A stretch of 64,000 nt of DNA from Streptomyces griseus subsp. griseus. Lineage in GTDB: Bacteria; Actinomycetota; Actinomycetes; Streptomycetales; Streptomycetaceae. A program made the translations under genes and the position numbers. Below are positions 62,426 to 64,000 of this stretch, one piece after another; positions within the stretch are counted from its first letter, which is position 1, and every line of letters starts with the position of its first letter. Location of the stretch: assembly GCF_003610995.1 (NCBI RefSeq), contig NZ_CP032543.1:7174195-7238194 (forward strand). Reading direction: 5' to 3'. The notes beneath the pieces are model-generated. The model saw nothing but the letters and a program-made list of their open reading frames with translations, was not told where the DNA came from and made no database searches.

Positions 62426-64000
62426 TCAGTCGGCCGACAGCACCCAGCCCACCGCCCCGATCCGCCCCGCGTCCCGGGGCCGGCCGGAGTCGAAGACCGT
62501 GGCGGCGCCGTCCCGTACCCGCAGGGAGTCCACGTACGCGCCTCGCCCCACGTACAGCTGGTCCGTGGTGTAGCGCCACCGCAGCTGGACGCCCTTGCCG
62601 CGCCAGGCCGACAGGTCCGCCTCCAGCCGGTGCCACACCCGCCCCGACCAGCCGGAGACCCACCCCTCCGGGTGCCGTCGCGGGCCCGGGCCCGGGCGGG
62701 GGTGGCCGGGGCCCTGGCCACGGTGGTGAACGGCACCGGCTGCCACTCCCCGCCCACCGACGCCTCCAGTGCCAGCCGGTCGGCGCCGGGTTCGGTGTCC
62801 CACCACAGGGCGCACTCCAGCCGGGAGCGTGCGGAGGCCAGGCGCAGTACGGCAGGGTGAGCGTGGCCGTCGACGCGCTCGCCATCCCGGAGAACCAGGC
62901 CGTACGTCCCCGCTCCGGCCGGACCGGCACCGCCCGGGCCAGCTGGTTGGCCGTCGCCACCCGGGGCGCGCTGCCCGAGCGCCAGCTCCGTACGGGATGG
63001 ACCGAGTTCCCCAGCACGATCAGGAACGTGTCGGTCGACGGGTCGAGTACCAGGCTGGTCCCGGTGAACCCGGTGTGGCCCGCCGTACGCGGGGTGGCCA
63101 TCGCGCCCATGTACCAGTGCTGGTAGAGCTCGAAGCCGAGGCCGTGTTCATCGCCCGGGAACGCGGTGTTGAAGTCGGTGAAGAGGAGGTCGACGGAGTC
63201 CTCGGAGAGGATGCGGGAGTGGCCGTAGACGCCGCCGTTGAGGAGGGCGCGGGCCAGGACCGCCAGGTCCCAGGCGCAGGAGAACACCCGGCGTGGCCGG
63301 CCACCCCGTCGAAGCTGTAGGCGTTCTCGTCGTGCACCTCGCCCCAGACCAGGCCGCGGTCCAGACCGGACCACGGCGGCCGGGCGTCCTCGGTGGCCGC
63401 GATTTTCGGCTTCCAGGAGGCGGGCGGGTTGTAGCGCGTGCGGTGCATCCCGAGCGGAGCGGTGATCTCGTCGTGGACAGGACATCCAGCGTGCGGCCGG
63501 TGATCCGCTCCAGGATCAGTTGCAGCGAGATCAGGTTGAGGTCGGAGTAGAGGTAGGCGCTGCCGGGGGCGCTCGCCGGGACCTCGTCCCAGAGCATCCG
63601 GAGCTTCCCCTCCCGGGTCGGCTCCTGGTGGAGCGGGATCCAGGCCCGGAAGCCGGAGGTGTGCGTGAGCAGCTGACGGACGGTGATGTCCTGCTTGCCG
63701 CCGCCCGCGAACTCCGGGAGGTACGAGGCCACGGTGGCCTCCAGCTCCAGCGCGCCGCGCTCGATCCGCTGCACGGCCAGGATCGAGGTGAACAGCTTGG
63801 AGATCGAGGCAGGTCGAAGACGGTGTCCTCGCCATCGCGATCTGCTGCTCCGCCGGGAACTCCACCCCGGTGTCCGTCGCCTCGTCGTACGCCGCGTACC
63901 GCACCGCCTTGCCGATCGGCCGGTGCAGCGCCACCGTGCCGCCCCGCCCGGCCAGCAGCACCGCCCCCGCGTACCAGGGGTGGTTGGGGAGTCGGCGAGG
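62426..64000 (-). pseudogene. serine hydrolase (class C beta-lactamase/PBP fold), partial, several frameshifts
   Basis: The gene enters from the right edge (frame HPWYAGAVLLAGRGG is open to the end). Pieces in changing frames assemble into one protein: ASISKLFTSILAVQ with the SxxK nucleophile (63.8 kb), QLLTHTSGFRAWIPLHQ, YSDLNLISLQLILERITGRT (YxN-type), EITAPLGMHRTRYNPPASWK, HTGFTGTSLVLDPSTDTFL, and a C-terminal beta-domain (VQLRWRYTTDQLYVGRGAYV) not usual in the family. At least five single-base breaks occur near 63.81, 63.48, 63.29, 62.85 and 62.65 kb. Such enzymes are esterases, D-aminopeptidases or penicillin-binding proteins. Reading errors rather than decay are likely. Confidence 0.7.

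Overview
The window is high-GC DNA with near-saturated G/C at third codon positions, dense short intergenic gaps, LexA-free small stress-protein genes and many family types typical of Streptomyces (SpoIIE-type phosphatases, ydaO-controlled cell-wall hydrolase, CebR boxes, DmdR iron boxes, MbtH, DUF5133/DUF6131/DUF6221-like proteins). I read it as a chromosomal segment of a Streptomyces, probably of the S. griseus/S. anulatus type because it carries an srsABC-like phenolic-lipid operon. No tRNA, rRNA, CRISPR, phage or transposase gene is visible.

Layout. 0-8.4 kb: a cut phosphodiesterase gene, small unknown proteins (one membrane, one zinc-ribbon), an HhH-GPD repair enzyme, a FUSC-type exporter, a PolX-like HhH-PHP protein and a membrane-anchored XRE regulator divergent from a secreted protein. 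8.4-13.9 kb: a GAF/PAS/SpoIIE phosphatase, an FprA-type ferredoxin reductase and a LysM/SLT wall hydrolase behind a c-di-AMP riboswitch. 14-20.4 kb: Tat-exported cholesterol oxidase, a CMD-family/DapB-like pair, and a large secreted GH87-type alpha-1,3-glucanase. 20.5-26 kb: UbiA prenyltransferase divergent from srsA-srsB-srsC, then a DHA2 exporter and a VOC protein. 26-30.3 kb: small stress-type genes, cold-shock protein, YbdK ligase and PfpI protein. 30.4-33.7 kb: iron-controlled siderophore-interacting protein and MbtH, nitrobindin, and a 25-residue bL37 ribosomal protein gene. 33.8-38 kb: AI-2E-family permease, then a diiron oxygenase (AurF family) with its own ferredoxin-reductase fusion behind a three-half-site palindromic operator. 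38-45 kb: SRPBCC protein, WGR/propeller protein, CebR-controlled GH6 cellulase, F420-type oxidoreductase, and a LacI regulator whose target gene is cut off after 18 codons. 45.5-55.8 kb: lipoprotein, glutaminase-STAS, two secreted or wall-active hydrolases, RlmG, an acyl-CoA dehydrogenase with a KstR-like box, AraC-VOC pair and a UvrA-like ATPase. 55.9-64 kb: a mosaic of three truncated genes, a Ser/Thr kinase-TPR protein, and three enzyme genes broken by single-base indels.

How it works together. The steroid or lipid theme (cholesterol oxidase, KstR-boxed acyl-CoA dehydrogenase, srs operon), polysaccharide scavenging (GH87, GH6) and iron supply (two iron boxes, SIP, MbtH, two ferredoxin reductases) suggest a soil saprophyte segment. 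The most interesting unit is the operator-controlled diiron oxygenase plus fused ferredoxin/ferredoxin reductase (35.1-37.9 kb), a self-contained oxidation module of unknown substrate.

Caution on sequence quality. From 40.3 kb on, at least ten genes or remnants are broken by what look like single missing bases, mostly within G or C runs (five or more in the last 3 kb). Several 'pseudogenes' here are therefore probably intact in the organism.
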